64,000 nt of DNA from an uncultured Marinifilum sp. (GCF_963677195.1 NZ_OY781918.1:1972923-2036922), one strand, 5' to 3'. Counted from the stretch's first letter, positions 51,582-61,963 are shown. Notes: a model not told the origin generated them from the sequence alone. Numbers and translations: made by a program.

Positions 51582-53855
51582 ATGATGCGATTAATTATTA
51601 TTGCTTTAATGCAATTATGTTTATGCACCAGTGTTTTGTACGCACAGGAGTATTGTTTGACAGGTAATGTAAGAAACTTTCAAACAAATGAGCCTATTGA
51701 ATATGCCAATGTTTATTTGTCTAATTCTGCAATAACTTACACTAAAGCCGATGGTTCTTATTCTTTTTATGGTTTAAAAGCAGGAGAATATGAATTGTGT
51801 ATATCATGTATTCCTTATAAACCTTATAAGCAAAAAATTATAATTAAGACTTCCAATACTACTCAAAATGTGAAACTTATTCCCTCGGTAGAATTACTTT
51901 CTCCAATAGTTGTTACAGGAACAGGAACGCGTTATCGGGTCGATAATGTGCCGGTACAGACCGAGATTATTTCAGGAAAAAGTATACAAGAAATATCTGG
52001 TAGAAGTGTAGAAGAAATTATTACCAGCTTATCATCTTCGGTCGATTTTACATCGAGTGCCATGGGTACAAATATTAAAATTAACGGATTAGGAGAAGAT
52101 TATGTTTTAATATTGCTTGATGGAAAAAGACTAACGGGTAGTGTAGGGGGAAGAGTTGATTTAAGTAGAATTAATTCGGAAGATATAGAGCAAATAGAAA
52201 TTGTAAAAGGTGCCTCATCTACCTTATATGGATCCGATGCAATATCTGGAGTTATTAATATAATAAGTAAACGATCAAAAGGAAAGTTTAATTTATCAAA
52301 TAGTAGCAGATTTGGAGCGAATAACGAATGGAAACAACTAAATACTTTTACATATAATAAAGGTGCTTTATCGAGTAAAACCTCATTTTCCAGAAAACAG
52401 AACGATGGTTATCAGTTAAACAATATGAAAATAAATACCAGTTGGGAGAGTAATCACGACTTGCCTTATTTGGTTGTTACTTACGATATGCCCGTTAATA
52501 AAAAGAGATCGTATACTATAAATCAGTCTTTTGTGTACGATATAAATGCAAATTTGAAGCTTAGTGCCGATGCTTCCTGGTATGAGAAAACTTTGTATTT
52601 TCCTTTTAAAGGAAGAATGTATAATTATTATTACAATAATAAAAGTGCTTCGTTTGCTGCTAGGTATAAGTTAAAGAATAAAGATTTTATCAACTTTAGT
52701 TTCGATTTTGGTAACTATAAGTATTATAACGAATATCCATACAAATATAGCGAGCGCTATATAAGCGAAGATGGAGTAGTAAAAAAAACGTACTATCCGG
52801 GCGAGCGATTTAAAAATTCAGATCAAACAAATCTTACTCTTCAGTTAAAAGGTGTTTTTCATTTGAGTAAGGAGAATACTATTAGTTCTGGATTAGAATA
52901 TTTAGGAGACGATTTAGAAGCTAAATATCGCTTAATAAATAATAGTGCAAATGCTTATACTCTATCCGTATATGTTCAGGATGAATTTAAACTATCAGAG
53001 AGTTTAAATTTTGTTGGCGGCCTTCGTGTAATCAATCACGAGCGTTATGGTACTATTGTTACTCCTAAAATTGCTGCCATGTGTAAAAAAGGAAAATTTA
53101 CCCACAGAATATCTTATGCCAATGGTTTTAAGAGCCCTACGCTTAAAGAACTATATTATTACTACGAAAGCGAACGAATGGGAATGTATCGCCTGTATTT
53201 AGGCAATAAAGATTTAAAGCCGCAAAAATCCAATTATTACTCTTTATCAACCGAGTTTAAAACTAAAAGCTTTAGAAGCGGATTAAGTTTGTATATCAAT
53301 AAATTAACCGATATGATCGACTATAAAATAATACCAACAATTTATGATCATAAAAGACGAGGTATTGAAGAAACCAAGCTGCGTTATAATATTGATGATG
53401 CTCAAAATATAGGAATTGACTGGACTTTTAATGCAGGATTGTTTAAGGGGTTTTCGCTGGGAGTTGGATACAGTTATGTGGATGCTAAAAATAAAACTCA
53501 GGATATAAGACTTAATGGAGTGTCGAAACATAGTGCCACGCTAAAAGCAACATGGGTAAAGAACTGGCAAAAATATTTACTGAATTTAAATGTTACTGGT
53601 AATTATAAGTCCAATAAGTTTTATTTGGAAGAAGACGAGCAAAGAGCTTATGCAGATCCTTATCAATTATGGAAATTAACAGGAACATTAAGTTTTAAAA
53701 AATTGAAAAAATGTAAACTCTCAATAACTGCAGGAATCGATAATATTTTCGATTATGTAGACAATAAACCTTATGGTTCACATTATGGAACACTTAATCC
53801 GGGCAGAACCATTTTTGCTGGTTTAAATTTTAAGTTTACACAAGATAAAAAATAA
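51582..53855 (+). CDS. TonB-dependent receptor, BtuB-like (corrinoid uptake)
   Basis: Start ATG 51582 (or 51585) with signal peptide (ALMQLCLCTSVLYAQ), about 757 residues. A carboxypeptidase-regulatory-like domain (GNVRNFQTNEPIEYANVYLS) is followed by the plug (RYRVDNVPVQTEIISGKSIQ, then GLGEDYVLILLDGKRLTGSV, ending IEIVKGASSTLYGSDAISGV) and a 22-strand-type barrel. The terminal strand ends near GRTIFAGLNFKF. A cobalamin riboswitch lies directly upstream and a CbiK-like lipoprotein follows by 37 bp, so cobalamin or a corrinoid precursor is the expected ligand. The rest of a typical btu ABC system is not in this window. Confidence 0.9.
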   Translation: MMRLIIIALMQLCLCTSVLYAQEYCLTGNVRNFQTNEPIEYANVYLSNSAITYTKADGSYSFYGLKAGEYELCISCIPYKPYKQKIIIKTSNTTQNVKLIPSVELLSPIVVTGTGTRYRVDNVPVQTEIISGKSIQEISGRSVEEIITSLSSSVDFTSSAMGTNIKINGLGEDYVLILLDGKRLTGSVGGRVDLSRINSEDIEQIEIVKGASSTLYGSDAISGVINIISKRSKGKFNLSNSSRFGANNEWKQLNTFTYNKGALSSKTSFSRKQNDGYQLNNMKINTSWESNHDLPYLVVTYDMPVNKKRSYTINQSFVYDINANLKLSADASWYEKTLYFPFKGRMYNYYYNNKSASFAARYKLKNKDFINFSFDFGNYKYYNEYPYKYSERYISEDGVVKKTYYPGERFKNSDQTNLTLQLKGVFHLSKENTISSGLEYLGDDLEAKYRLINNSANAYTLSVYVQDEFKLSESLNFVGGLRVINHERYGTIVTPKIAAMCKKGKFTHRISYANGFKSPTLKELYYYYESERMGMYRLYLGNKDLKPQKSNYYSLSTEFKTKSFRSGLSLYINKLTDMIDYKIIPTIYDHKRRGIEETKLRYNIDDAQNIGIDWTFNAGLFKGFSLGVGYSYVDAKNKTQDIRLNGVSKHSATLKATWVKNWQKYLLNLNVTGNYKSNKFYLEEDEQRAYADPYQLWKLTGTLSFKKLKKCKLSITAGIDNIFDYVDNKPYGSHYGTLNPGRTIFAGLNFKFTQDKK

Positions 53856-53892
53856 ATAAAACCAACAATAAATTTAACTTAAACTCAAAATT

Positions 53893-54837
53893 ATGAAAAT
53901 TTTTAGAAAAACTATTTTAATGTTTGCAGCAGCTGCATTATTATTTACTGCCTGCGATAGCAATAGCAATGATGATGAACAAAAATTAGGAGATAAAGAG
54001 GGGGTACTACTTGTAACCTTTGGATCTTCTTTTCCTGATCCTCAAATTACATTCGATAATGTTGATAAGGCAGCAAAAGCTAAATTTTCAGGTGAAGAAA
54101 TTCGTTGGGGATTTACTTCAGACCTAATTATTAATAAATTACGTAAAGGTAATGGCGAAGGTTCTTTAGCAGGAAAAGTAATTGATAACGATACACCTGA
54201 AGAAGCTTTAAAAATAATGATTGAAGAAGGTTACTCAAAGTTTGCAGTACAATCTCTACACGTTATTCCAGGTGAGGAGTTCGACGAATTATTGGAAGCA
54301 ACAGAAAAAATTGAAAAAGAAAAACCAGGTGTACAATTTTCAATAGGAGTTCCTTTACTAAATAGCGATGACGATATTGCAGCAGTAGCTAAAATTATGG
54401 CTGCCAAGTTTGCAAACGAAGTTGCAGCAGGACCTGTTTTGTTTATGGGACACGGAACGCCACATAAGGCAGATGGACAGTATGCAAAACTTGAAGCTGA
54501 ATTGAAAAAAATAGATGAAAATTTCTTTGTGGGAACTGTTGAGGGAATTGGTTTTGAGGCAGGAACTACTTCAATTGGTGGTATTTTGACTAAAATAAAT
54601 GCCATTTCTCCAAAACCTGCTTCGGTTACCATTACTCCACTTATGTCTATTGCTGGTGATCATGCAAATAACGATATGAATGGTAGAACTGAAAGTTCAG
54701 ATCCAGAAGAGCAATCGTGGAGAGAAAGATTAGAAGCTGATGGTTATACCGTTAATTGTATAATGAAAGGTTTAGGAGATTATTCTGAGATTAGAGAAAT
54801 CTGGCTTGAACATCTTGATGAAGCAAAAGCCAAGTAG
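53893..54837 (+). CDS. CbiK-like sirohydrochlorin cobaltochelatase, exported lipoprotein
   Basis: The 314-residue protein has a lipoprotein signal (MFAAAALLFTACDSN, Cys near residue 21), then the two-domain CbiK fold. The motifs are GVLLVTFGSSFPDPQITFD, SLHVIPGEEFDEL, FMGHGTPHKADG with a probable active-site His187, and PLMSIAGDHANNDM. CbiK normally inserts cobalt into sirohydrochlorin in the cytosol. An exported form is known from sulfate reducers as CbiKP. Here it follows a riboswitch-controlled TonB receptor by 37 bp. It could bind or trim cobalt tetrapyrroles in the periplasm. No cobalamin synthesis genes lie nearby. Confidence 0.85.
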   Translation: MKIFRKTILMFAAAALLFTACDSNSNDDEQKLGDKEGVLLVTFGSSFPDPQITFDNVDKAAKAKFSGEEIRWGFTSDLIINKLRKGNGEGSLAGKVIDNDTPEEALKIMIEEGYSKFAVQSLHVIPGEEFDELLEATEKIEKEKPGVQFSIGVPLLNSDDDIAAVAKIMAAKFANEVAAGPVLFMGHGTPHKADGQYAKLEAELKKIDENFFVGTVEGIGFEAGTTSIGGILTKINAISPKPASVTITPLMSIAGDHANNDMNGRTESSDPEEQSWRERLEADGYTVNCIMKGLGDYSEIREIWLEHLDEAKAK

Positions 54838-54863
54838 TATTTAAAATATTAACTCATATAATT

Positions 54864-54896
54864 AAACCCTTCTTGTTTGTTCAGGAAGGGTTTTTT
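54864..54896 (+). terminator. Terminator after the cbiK-like gene
   Basis: AAACCCTTC / GAAGGGTTT stem with further pairing near the loop and a run of six T residues. Confidence 0.88.
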
Positions 54897-54975
54897 AATC
54901 GATTTTTTTACGATTATAGGATGCTAAGATGCCTGCAAAAAGCAATTCTATATATCTTTTGCTTAAATTTGTTGC

Positions 54976-56286
54976 ATGCGAAAAAAGCTTACTTTTCATA
55001 TACCCAATACTAAAAAGTTTAAAGAACAGTTGCTGTTTTGGAGTAAAAAGTTCGAATATGTCAGTATTCTGGATAGTAATAATGCGAACCAAAAAGCCAA
55101 TTCTAAACTTGAATACAATACCTGCGAATTGCTTGCCGGTATCGATGCACTTAAAGTTATTAAACCCCAAAAGGATTGTTTTAATTACTTAAAAAAAGAA
55201 GTTAGGAAAAACAAAGATTGGTGGTTTGGTTATTTGGCATACGATTTAAAAAATGAAATAGAGAAACTTGATTCAAAGAATGAGGATGGATTAGATTTTC
55301 CTGGAATGAATTTTTTTCGTCCACGTTGGGTTTTTATTTTAAATAAAAATACGCTAATTGTTCATTTTTATGATAAGGATTTTAGTGAAGATGAAATTTT
55401 AGACTTGATTCAAAACATTCAGCAATTAACGATTAAGAAGCATCACTTGGCTAAGCTTAATGATATTAAATTTAAAATTAGCAGGGAAGAATATCTCAAA
55501 TCTATAAATAAGTTGAAAGAACATATTCGCAGAGGCGATATTTATGAAGTTAATTTTTGTCAGGAATTTTATGCCGAAAATACATGTATAGAGCCCGAGC
55601 AGACTTATCGAAAATTAATGGAGGTTTCGCCGACTCCTTATTCTTGTTTTTATAGATTGGGAAAAAAATACTTATTATCTGCCAGTCCCGAGCGTTTTAT
55701 TAAGAAAGTGGGAAATAAAATTATTTCTCAGCCTATTAAAGGAACCGCGAAACGAGGTGCCAATATCGGAGAAGATAAGTTGATAAAAGAGCAATTGTAT
55801 AAGGATCCGAAAGAGAGAGCCGAGAATATTATGATTGTAGATTTAGTTCGTAACGATTTGTCGAGAACTGCAGCAAAAGGAAGTGTTAGAGTTGAGGAAT
55901 TGTGTGGGATTTATTCATTCCCTCAGGTACATCAAATGATATCAACTGTAGTTTCAGAGCTAAACAATAAGAGCCATTTTATAGATGCAATACGTGATAG
56001 TTTTCCAATGGGATCGATGACAGGAGCTCCAAAAGTTCGTGCAATGAAACTTATTGAGAAATACGAATCGACAAAGCGAGGTTTGTTCTCTGGCGCAGTT
56101 GGTTACATTACACCCAATGGCGATTTCGACTTTAATGTTGTAATTCGAAGTATTCAATACAATGCAATAAATAAATATCTGTCTTTTATGGTTGGAGGAG
56201 CAATAACCATGCAATCTAATCCTGAAAAGGAATATGAAGAATGCTTGTTAAAAGTAAAAGCGATAATGAAAGTACTTAAAGAGTAA
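54976..56286 (+). CDS. pabB: Aminodeoxychorismate synthase component I
   Basis: The 436-residue chorismate-binding enzyme has the C-terminal catalytic half with HIRRGDIYEVNFCQEF, ASPERFIKKVG, QPIKGTAKRG, IVDLVRNDLSRTA, and GSMTGAPKVRAMKLI. The Lys in PIKGT is the one that distinguishes PabB (aminodeoxychorismate synthase) from anthranilate synthase, where it is Ala. It makes 4-amino-4-deoxychorismate on the way to folate. It lies 71 bp before tilS on the same strand. There is no pabA or pabC in the window. ATG 54976 fits the start. Confidence 0.9.
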   Translation: MRKKLTFHIPNTKKFKEQLLFWSKKFEYVSILDSNNANQKANSKLEYNTCELLAGIDALKVIKPQKDCFNYLKKEVRKNKDWWFGYLAYDLKNEIEKLDSKNEDGLDFPGMNFFRPRWVFILNKNTLIVHFYDKDFSEDEILDLIQNIQQLTIKKHHLAKLNDIKFKISREEYLKSINKLKEHIRRGDIYEVNFCQEFYAENTCIEPEQTYRKLMEVSPTPYSCFYRLGKKYLLSASPERFIKKVGNKIISQPIKGTAKRGANIGEDKLIKEQLYKDPKERAENIMIVDLVRNDLSRTAAKGSVRVEELCGIYSFPQVHQMISTVVSELNNKSHFIDAIRDSFPMGSMTGAPKVRAMKLIEKYESTKRGLFSGAVGYITPNGDFDFNVVIRSIQYNAINKYLSFMVGGAITMQSNPEKEYEECLLKVKAIMKVLKE

Positions 56287-56357
56287 ATTGTAAACTTGAG
56301 AATGCGAAGGCATTAGAGTTTTAATTTTACTGATATATTTATATAATATTAAAAATC

Positions 56358-57698
56358 ATGTTTCGAAAATTAATCCGTTTTGTCGAAGAAGAAAAATTAT
56401 TTTATCGTGATGATAAAATATTAGTGGCGGTAAGCGGCGGAATCGATTCTGTTGTTTTATTACATCTGTTAAAGAAAATGGAGATTAATTGTGCTGTTGC
56501 TCATTGTAATTTTCATTTGCGAGGCGATGAATCGGATGGTGATTTTGATTTTGTGCAAAATCTTACAAAAAATTATGGAATACCGTTTTTTTCGATTGAT
56601 TTTTACACAAAAGAATATGCTGCCAAAAATAAATTGTCAATTGAGATGGCCGCCAGAGAATTGCGCTACAATTGGTTCGATAAAATTTGTAAAAGCAATT
56701 CCTATAAATACATAGCAGTAGGACATCATGCCGATGATGTGGCCGAAACTGTGTTAATTAATTTGGTTCGAGGAACAGGTATTCATGGTTTATCGGGAAT
56801 AAAATCTAAACTGGGAAAAATTGTTCGTCCTCTCTTGCCTTTTACCAGAAAAGAATTGGAACAGTATGCCATTGAAAATAATTTATCTTATCGCGAAGAT
56901 TCAACGAATAAGGAAACCGATTTTGTGCGAAATAAAATTCGTCATCAGGTAATGCCAGTTCTGGAAAAAATAAACCCAGCAATTCGCAATACAATGAGCG
57001 AGAATGTTTCTCGATTTCGCGAAGTAGAAGAAATGTATAATCATTTAATAGACAAGAATAGTCAGCATTTGTTGATTAAAAAAGAAAATAAATTATTGAT
57101 TTCTATTAGTGAATTAAAAGAAGTTAAAGGGCCTGTTTCGCATTTACATGAGATTTTGTCTCCTTATGGTTTTCATCATCGCGATGTAAAAAATATTGTA
57201 GATTCCATTTATGCAACATCGGGTAAAATGTTCTACTCATCAACATATCAATTACTTAGGGATAGGGAGTATTTAATTTTAACTAAGAAACAACAAAATA
57301 ACAAGAAAGAGTATTCTATTTCAGAATCTGAAAAACAATTAATTTTACCTGTAAAATTAAATTTTACTTTTATTAATAGAACTTCCTCTTTCAAATTTTC
57401 TAAAGATTCTAATATAGCCTGTTTCGATGCCGATAAATTAAAGTTTCCCTTAACTTTAAGAAAGTGGCAAAAAGGGGATACGTTTTGTCCAATTGGGATG
57501 ACGGGAAATAAGAAAATTTCAGATTTTTTTATCGATAAAAAATTTACTATTCAGGAAAAAGAAAATACCTGGCTTTTATGTTCTGATAACAAAATTATTT
57601 GGATTGTTGGTCATCGTATGGATAATCGGGTTAAGATTACAGATGAAAGCACAAAAATTTATCGTATAGAGATGCAGCGCACCGAAACTATAAAATAA
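56358..57698 (+). CDS. tilS: tRNA(Ile)-lysidine synthetase
   Basis: The 446-residue N-type ATP pyrophosphatase has SGGIDS at 26-31, AHCNFHLRGDESDGD, and GHHADDVAETVLINLVRGTG. The C-terminal domain (LRKWQKGDTFCPIGM, then KISDFFIDKKF) is the tRNA-binding part typical of TilS. The enzyme changes the C34 of tRNA-Ile2 to lysidine so that it reads AUA codons, and is essential. It probably shares a transcript with pabB. A terminator follows. Confidence 0.93.
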   Translation: MFRKLIRFVEEEKLFYRDDKILVAVSGGIDSVVLLHLLKKMEINCAVAHCNFHLRGDESDGDFDFVQNLTKNYGIPFFSIDFYTKEYAAKNKLSIEMAARELRYNWFDKICKSNSYKYIAVGHHADDVAETVLINLVRGTGIHGLSGIKSKLGKIVRPLLPFTRKELEQYAIENNLSYREDSTNKETDFVRNKIRHQVMPVLEKINPAIRNTMSENVSRFREVEEMYNHLIDKNSQHLLIKKENKLLISISELKEVKGPVSHLHEILSPYGFHHRDVKNIVDSIYATSGKMFYSSTYQLLRDREYLILTKKQQNNKKEYSISESEKQLILPVKLNFTFINRTSSFKFSKDSNIACFDADKLKFPLTLRKWQKGDTFCPIGMTGNKKISDFFIDKKFTIQEKENTWLLCSDNKIIWIVGHRMDNRVKITDESTKIYRIEMQRTETIK

Positions 57699-57711
57699 AC
57701 ATTGTAGACAT

Positions 57712-57752
57712 AAGAAGAGCTTATTCATTAAGAACAAGCTCTTCTTTTTTGA
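57712..57752 (+). terminator. Terminator after tilS
   Basis: 11-bp stem AAGAAGAGCTT (57712-57722) / AAGCTCTTCTT (57737-57747), then a T run. It also lies beyond the end of the convergent gene at 57761. Confidence 0.85.
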
Positions 57753-57760
57753 AGAAACCA

Positions 57761-58039
57761 TTAGGCAAGAGTTTCTGCACTTAAGCAATTTTCGAGATCT
57801 TTTAATAGGGCTTTTTTTACTTTTCGAGGTTTTTCGGCACTAATTTCTTTTAAACATGTAAAGGCTATATTACCTATTTCGTATAGTCCAACCGGATTTT
57901 TATCGTTGTTATAACTGGCAATAACATACTCCAGTTTTGCTTTAACTTCGTCGTATGCTTTATTTCCCGGTTTATTTAAACATGTTAATGCATCTAAACA
58001 TACATCTCTTAATTTTTCGTTTTGTTCATTCATAGTCAT
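57761..58039 (-). CDS. Small hypothetical helical protein
   Basis: The 92-residue soluble protein starts MTMNEQNEKLRDVCLDAL and is predicted entirely helical, with three Cys residues (positions about 14, 20 and 63) and a basic segment KPRKVKKALLKD. It shows no signal peptide. It is convergent with tilS and separated from it by the shared terminator region. It is followed upstream, on its own strand, by about 230 bp of non-coding DNA. I recognise no family; it may be a small HEAT-like or four-helix protein. A second ATG two codons in is an alternative start. Confidence 0.6.
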   Translation of the reverse strand: MTMNEQNEKLRDVCLDALTCLNKPGNKAYDEVKAKLEYVIASYNNDKNPVGLYEIGNIAFTCLKEISAEKPRKVKKALLKDLENCLSAETLA

Positions 58040-58217
58040 AGATTTAGTATTAAAATGTTAACTAAATTTACGAATAGACAATGATTTATGGATTAACAAT
58101 ATGTTATAAATCTGATAAATATTTATGTATGTATTTATTTTTACTGTCGAAATTGTTTGCGTTGTGTATCACAATGGTTTGCGTATTACAGAGACTTATT
58201 TAAGAGAAGCTTAAACA

Positions 58218-58247
58218 GAAAAGCATGGCTACATAGCCATGCTTTTT
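58218..58247 (-). terminator. Terminator of the acyl-CoA carboxylase operon
   Basis: 12-bp stem AAAGCATGGCTA (58220-58231) / TAGCCATGCTTT (58234-58245). On the minus strand the stem ends in TTT and is followed by CTGTTT. It lies 22 bp beyond the stop of the carboxyltransferase gene. Confidence 0.75.
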
Positions 58248-58268
58248 CTACTAACTTATTTGTATTTA

Positions 58269-59804
58269 TTACAAAGGAATATTTCCATGTTTTTTAGGTG
58301 GATTTTGTTCACTTTTATTAGAGCACATTTCCAGTGCCTGAATTAATTTATAGCGACTTTCTTTTGGCAGAATTACCTCGTCGATATATCCTAATTCTGC
58401 TGCTTTGTATGGATGCGCAAATTTGTCACGGTAATCTTCTATTGCTTTGGAACGTTCCGAATCAGATAAGTTTTTATGCATTATATTAACCGCACCCTCG
58501 GCCCCCATTACAGCAATTTCTCCTGTTGGATAGGAGTAATTTATATCGGCACCAATGTGTTTCGAAGCCATTACATCATAAGCACCACCATAAGCTTTAC
58601 GTGTAATTAAAGTAATTTTAGGCACTGTAGCTTCGGCAAAAGCATAAAGTAGTTTCGCTCCATGTTTAATAATTCCACCATATTCCTGAGCAGTTCCAGG
58701 CAAGAAACCAGGAACATCAACCAAAGTAATTAATGGGATATTAAAGGCATCGCAAAACCTTACAAAACGAGCAGCCTTTGTAGAACTGTTAATATCTAAA
58801 ACTCCAGCCATATTTGCAGGATTATTTGCAACAATACCTATTGGTTTACCTGCAAGTCTGGCAAAACCGATTGTAATATTTGGAGCATATAGTGGCATTA
58901 CTTCGAAGAAGTTATGATCATCAACTACGGTTTCTATTATTTCTTTTATATCGTAAGGTTTATTTGGATCGGCCGGAACAATAGATTGCAGTTTTTCATC
59001 TTCACGATGAATATTATCGGTGCAAGTTTTAGTTGGAGGATCTTCCATATTGTTAGAAGGAAGAAAGCCAATTAACTCTCGAAGCATCATCATTGCTTGT
59101 TCGTCGTTTTCGGCGGTAAAGTGTGCTACACCGCTTTTCGAATTGTGAGTAATGGCTCCACCCAGTTCCTCTTTAGTAACCTCTTCGTGAGTTACGGTTT
59201 TAATAACATCTGGGCCAGTAACAAACATATAGCTGGTATCTTTTACCATCATTATAAAATCGGTAAGGGCAGGAGAGTAGACTGCGCCGCCAGCACAAGG
59301 CCCCATAATAGCAGAGATTTGCGGAATAACTCCAGATCCTCTTACATTCTGATAAAATATATCGGCATAACCAGCTAAACTTTGTACTCCTTCTTGTATT
59401 CTGGCACCACCAGAATCGTTTAATCCAATGATAGGAGCGCCCATTTTCATAGCCAGTTTTGTTATTTTTACAATTTTATCGGCATTAGCACGACTTAAGG
59501 AACCACCAAAAACTGTAAAATCCTGAGCGAATACATATACTAGTCTACCATCAATTTTTCCGTATCCACAAACTACACCATCACCCATTATTTTGTTTTT
59601 TTCCATTCCAAAATCCGTAGATCGGTGAGTTACCATTTTATCTACTTCAACAAAGGTTTCTGTATCTAAAAGGTCTTTAATTCTTTCGCGAGCAGTTTTT
59701 TTACCTGCAGCATGATGTTTGTCTATTCTGCTTTGTCCGCCACCTGTTTGTGCAGCTTTATTTAACTCTTCAAATTTTTTGATTTTATCTTCTAATGTCA
59801 ACAT
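58269..59804 (-). CDS. Acyl-CoA carboxylase carboxyltransferase subunit (PccB/MmdA type)
   Basis: The 511-residue protein has the two crotonase-like halves of carboxyltransferases: [56 protein letters not shown], then [20 protein letters not shown] and [20 protein letters not shown]. It moves the carboxyl group from biotin to an acyl-CoA, most likely propionyl-CoA, or in reverse from methylmalonyl-CoA. It is the third gene of a leftward operon with biotin carboxylase and a biotin carrier, 102 bp after the carrier gene. Which substrate is used cannot be read from the sequence alone. Confidence 0.92.
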   Translation of the reverse strand: MLTLEDKIKKFEELNKAAQTGGGQSRIDKHHAAGKKTARERIKDLLDTETFVEVDKMVTHRSTDFGMEKNKIMGDGVVCGYGKIDGRLVYVFAQDFTVFGGSLSRANADKIVKITKLAMKMGAPIIGLNDSGGARIQEGVQSLAGYADIFYQNVRGSGVIPQISAIMGPCAGGAVYSPALTDFIMMVKDTSYMFVTGPDVIKTVTHEEVTKEELGGAITHNSKSGVAHFTAENDEQAMMMLRELIGFLPSNNMEDPPTKTCTDNIHREDEKLQSIVPADPNKPYDIKEIIETVVDDHNFFEVMPLYAPNITIGFARLAGKPIGIVANNPANMAGVLDINSSTKAARFVRFCDAFNIPLITLVDVPGFLPGTAQEYGGIIKHGAKLLYAFAEATVPKITLITRKAYGGAYDVMASKHIGADINYSYPTGEIAVMGAEGAVNIMHKNLSDSERSKAIEDYRDKFAHPYKAAELGYIDEVILPKESRYKLIQALEMCSNKSEQNPPKKHGNIPL

Positions 59805-59906
59805 TTCTTTTCAATTATAAACAGAGAGAAAAATTATGGAATTCTTATTAATTTAGTACTTCATAATTAATGTCTCATAATTATTAAATCGTAACTTATA
59901 ATTCAC

Positions 59907-60416
59907 TTAGTCGATGAATACCAGAGGTTGATTTCCATCAATAATATCATTTTCACTAACGAAAATCTCTTGTATAACTCCATCTTTCATTGCTTTATAC
60001 TCACTTTCCATTTTCATAGCAGAAACAATTATTACCGTTTCGCCTTTTTTAACCTGATCGCCTAATTTAACTGGTATTTTAACAATTTTACCAGGCATAG
60101 GAGAGCTAATTGTACTTTCAGCAGTTTCTAAATTACCTGCATTTCTGGCTTGTTGATATTTGGTTTCGGCATCAATAATTTCGGCCTCGTAGGAGTGGTA
60201 AAAAGTATTGACTTTATATTTCTTTTTGGTTTCGTTTTCAATTAATTCAACATTAAAGGAATGTCCTTTATATATTACAGAATACACACCTTTTTCTACT
60301 TGCTGCATATCCAAATCGTATGTTTTATTGTCGACCATTATCTTTACAAAACTTCCATCTTCGACAAGAAGCTCTACATTTGCAATTCTATCATCTAATT
60401 TTATTTCAAGTGCCAT
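59907..60416 (-). CDS. Biotin carboxyl carrier subunit of the acyl-CoA carboxylase
   Basis: The 169-residue protein has an N-terminal beta-rich domain (about 1-85) with no catalytic motif. A biotinyl domain follows, with ISSPMPGKIVKIPVKLGDQV and VSAMKMESEYKA; the Lys of AMKM is the biotin site. It carries CO2 from the biotin carboxylase to the carboxyltransferase. It lies between the genes for these two partners, 23 bp after the biotin carboxylase gene. The site differs from the EAMKMM of the enzyme at the window's start, and the two are separate systems. Confidence 0.92.
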   Translation of the reverse strand: MALEIKLDDRIANVELLVEDGSFVKIMVDNKTYDLDMQQVEKGVYSVIYKGHSFNVELIENETKKKYKVNTFYHSYEAEIIDAETKYQQARNAGNLETAESTISSPMPGKIVKIPVKLGDQVKKGETVIIVSAMKMESEYKAMKDGVIQEIFVSENDIIDGNQPLVFID

Positions 60417-60439
60417 AACGCTTTTTTTATTGTTAAGAT

Positions 60440-61963
60440 TTAATTTTCACTACTTCGATACATTCCTCTTCGTTTTCCAAACTCTTTCCAATTATTTTGT
60501 TTGTGAGATGTTTGATCTACTTGTGCGTTTTTTATCTTATGATGATAATCAAGGAAAGCTGCAACAATTGCCAGATCTTCGAATTGTTGTTTTGCTTCGT
60601 CTTCGGCCAATAAAAATTCTTCGTTATCTTGAATAAAATGAGTGTCGTAGTTACCATTCCTAAAGTCTTTACAATCCATTATTTTTTCTAAAAATTTTAT
60701 GGATGTTTTAACGCCGGTAATTTTATACTCGTATAATGCTCGGCGCATTCTTTCAATGGCTTCATTTCTTGTTCTTGCCCAAATAATAAGTTTCGATATC
60801 ATTGGGTCGTAGTGAATTGGAATTTCATATCCTTCGTAAACATAACCATCTGTTCTAACTCCTAGCCCCATAGGTTCGGTAATGTGAGTAATCAGACCCG
60901 GACTAGGCATAAAATTGTTGTCGGTATCTTCTGCATAAATTCTGCATTCGATTGCGTGACCAAATTGAAAAACCTCTTCTTGTTTTATATTTAATTTATG
61001 TCCTTCGGCTATCAGAATCTGTTCTTTTACTAGGTCGTAACCAGTAGTTCTTTCAGTAATTGGATGTTCTACCTGAAGTCTGGTATTCATCTCTAAAAAA
61101 TAATAGTTGTGATCATTGTCTACTAAAAATTCAATAGTTCCTGCTCCATGATAGTTAACAGCTTTTGCAGCGGCAACAGCATGTTTTCCCATCTTTTCAC
61201 GTAGTTCGGGAGTAACTAAAGGAGAAGGGGTTTCTTCTACTACTTTTTGATGTCTTCGTTGAACAGAACATTCTCGTTCGCATAGGTGAATTACATTTCC
61301 ATGTTGATCGCCCAGAATTTGAAACTCGATATGGTGCGGAGAGGTAATATACTTTTCGACATAAACTGTATCATTGCCAAATGCTGTTTTTGCTTCAGAT
61401 TTAGCCGCTCGCAAACCTTCAAGAATATCTTCTTCTTTGTCTACCATTCGCATGCCTTTTCCACCACCACCTGCGGTAGCTTTAATCATAACAGGCAGTC
61501 CGATTTCTTTTATTGTTTTTAAGGCAGATTCATCGCTATCTAAATTATCTTTGGTTCCGGGAACAACAGGAACTCCTCCGTTTATCATTGTTTTTCGTGC
61601 GGTAATTTTATCTCCCATAGTTGAAATAACTTCGGGAGTGGGGCCAATAAAAATAATACCTTCTTTTTGGCATCTTTTTGATAGTTCGGCATTTTCGCTC
61701 AGAAATCCATAACCTGGATGAATTGCATCTGCTTTTGTAAGTTTGGCTACTTCGATAATCTTATCGATGTTTAAATAACTTTCAGACGAGGCTGCAGGTC
61801 CAATGTGATGAGCTTGGTTGGCATATCTAACATGCATAGATGTTCTATCGGCATCAGAATAGACCGCAACGGTTAAAATTCCTAACTCTCTGCACGAACG
61901 CATTACTCGCAGAGCAATTTCTCCCCGGTTAGCTATGAGGACTTTTGAAATTTTTTTGATCAT
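60440..61963 (-). CDS. Biotin carboxylase subunit of the acyl-CoA carboxylase
   Basis: The 507-residue ATP-grasp enzyme has the motifs VLIANRGEIALRVMRSCREL, KATAGGGGKGMRMV (ATP binding), ECSVQRRHQKVVEETPSP, FLEMNTRLQVEHPITE, and YDPMISKLIIWARTR. It carboxylates biotin with bicarbonate and ATP. It is the first gene of the three-gene operon and is about 50 residues longer than the AccC of fatty-acid synthesis. Together with the PccB-type partner, this points to propionyl-CoA carboxylase rather than acetyl-CoA carboxylase. The C-terminal 60 residues are charged and probably variable. Confidence 0.92.
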   Translation of the reverse strand: MIKKISKVLIANRGEIALRVMRSCRELGILTVAVYSDADRTSMHVRYANQAHHIGPAASSESYLNIDKIIEVAKLTKADAIHPGYGFLSENAELSKRCQKEGIIFIGPTPEVISTMGDKITARKTMINGGVPVVPGTKDNLDSDESALKTIKEIGLPVMIKATAGGGGKGMRMVDKEEDILEGLRAAKSEAKTAFGNDTVYVEKYITSPHHIEFQILGDQHGNVIHLCERECSVQRRHQKVVEETPSPLVTPELREKMGKHAVAAAKAVNYHGAGTIEFLVDNDHNYYFLEMNTRLQVEHPITERTTGYDLVKEQILIAEGHKLNIKQEEVFQFGHAIECRIYAEDTDNNFMPSPGLITHITEPMGLGVRTDGYVYEGYEIPIHYDPMISKLIIWARTRNEAIERMRRALYEYKITGVKTSIKFLEKIMDCKDFRNGNYDTHFIQDNEEFLLAEDEAKQQFEDLAIVAAFLDYHHKIKNAQVDQTSHKQNNWKEFGKRRGMYRSSEN

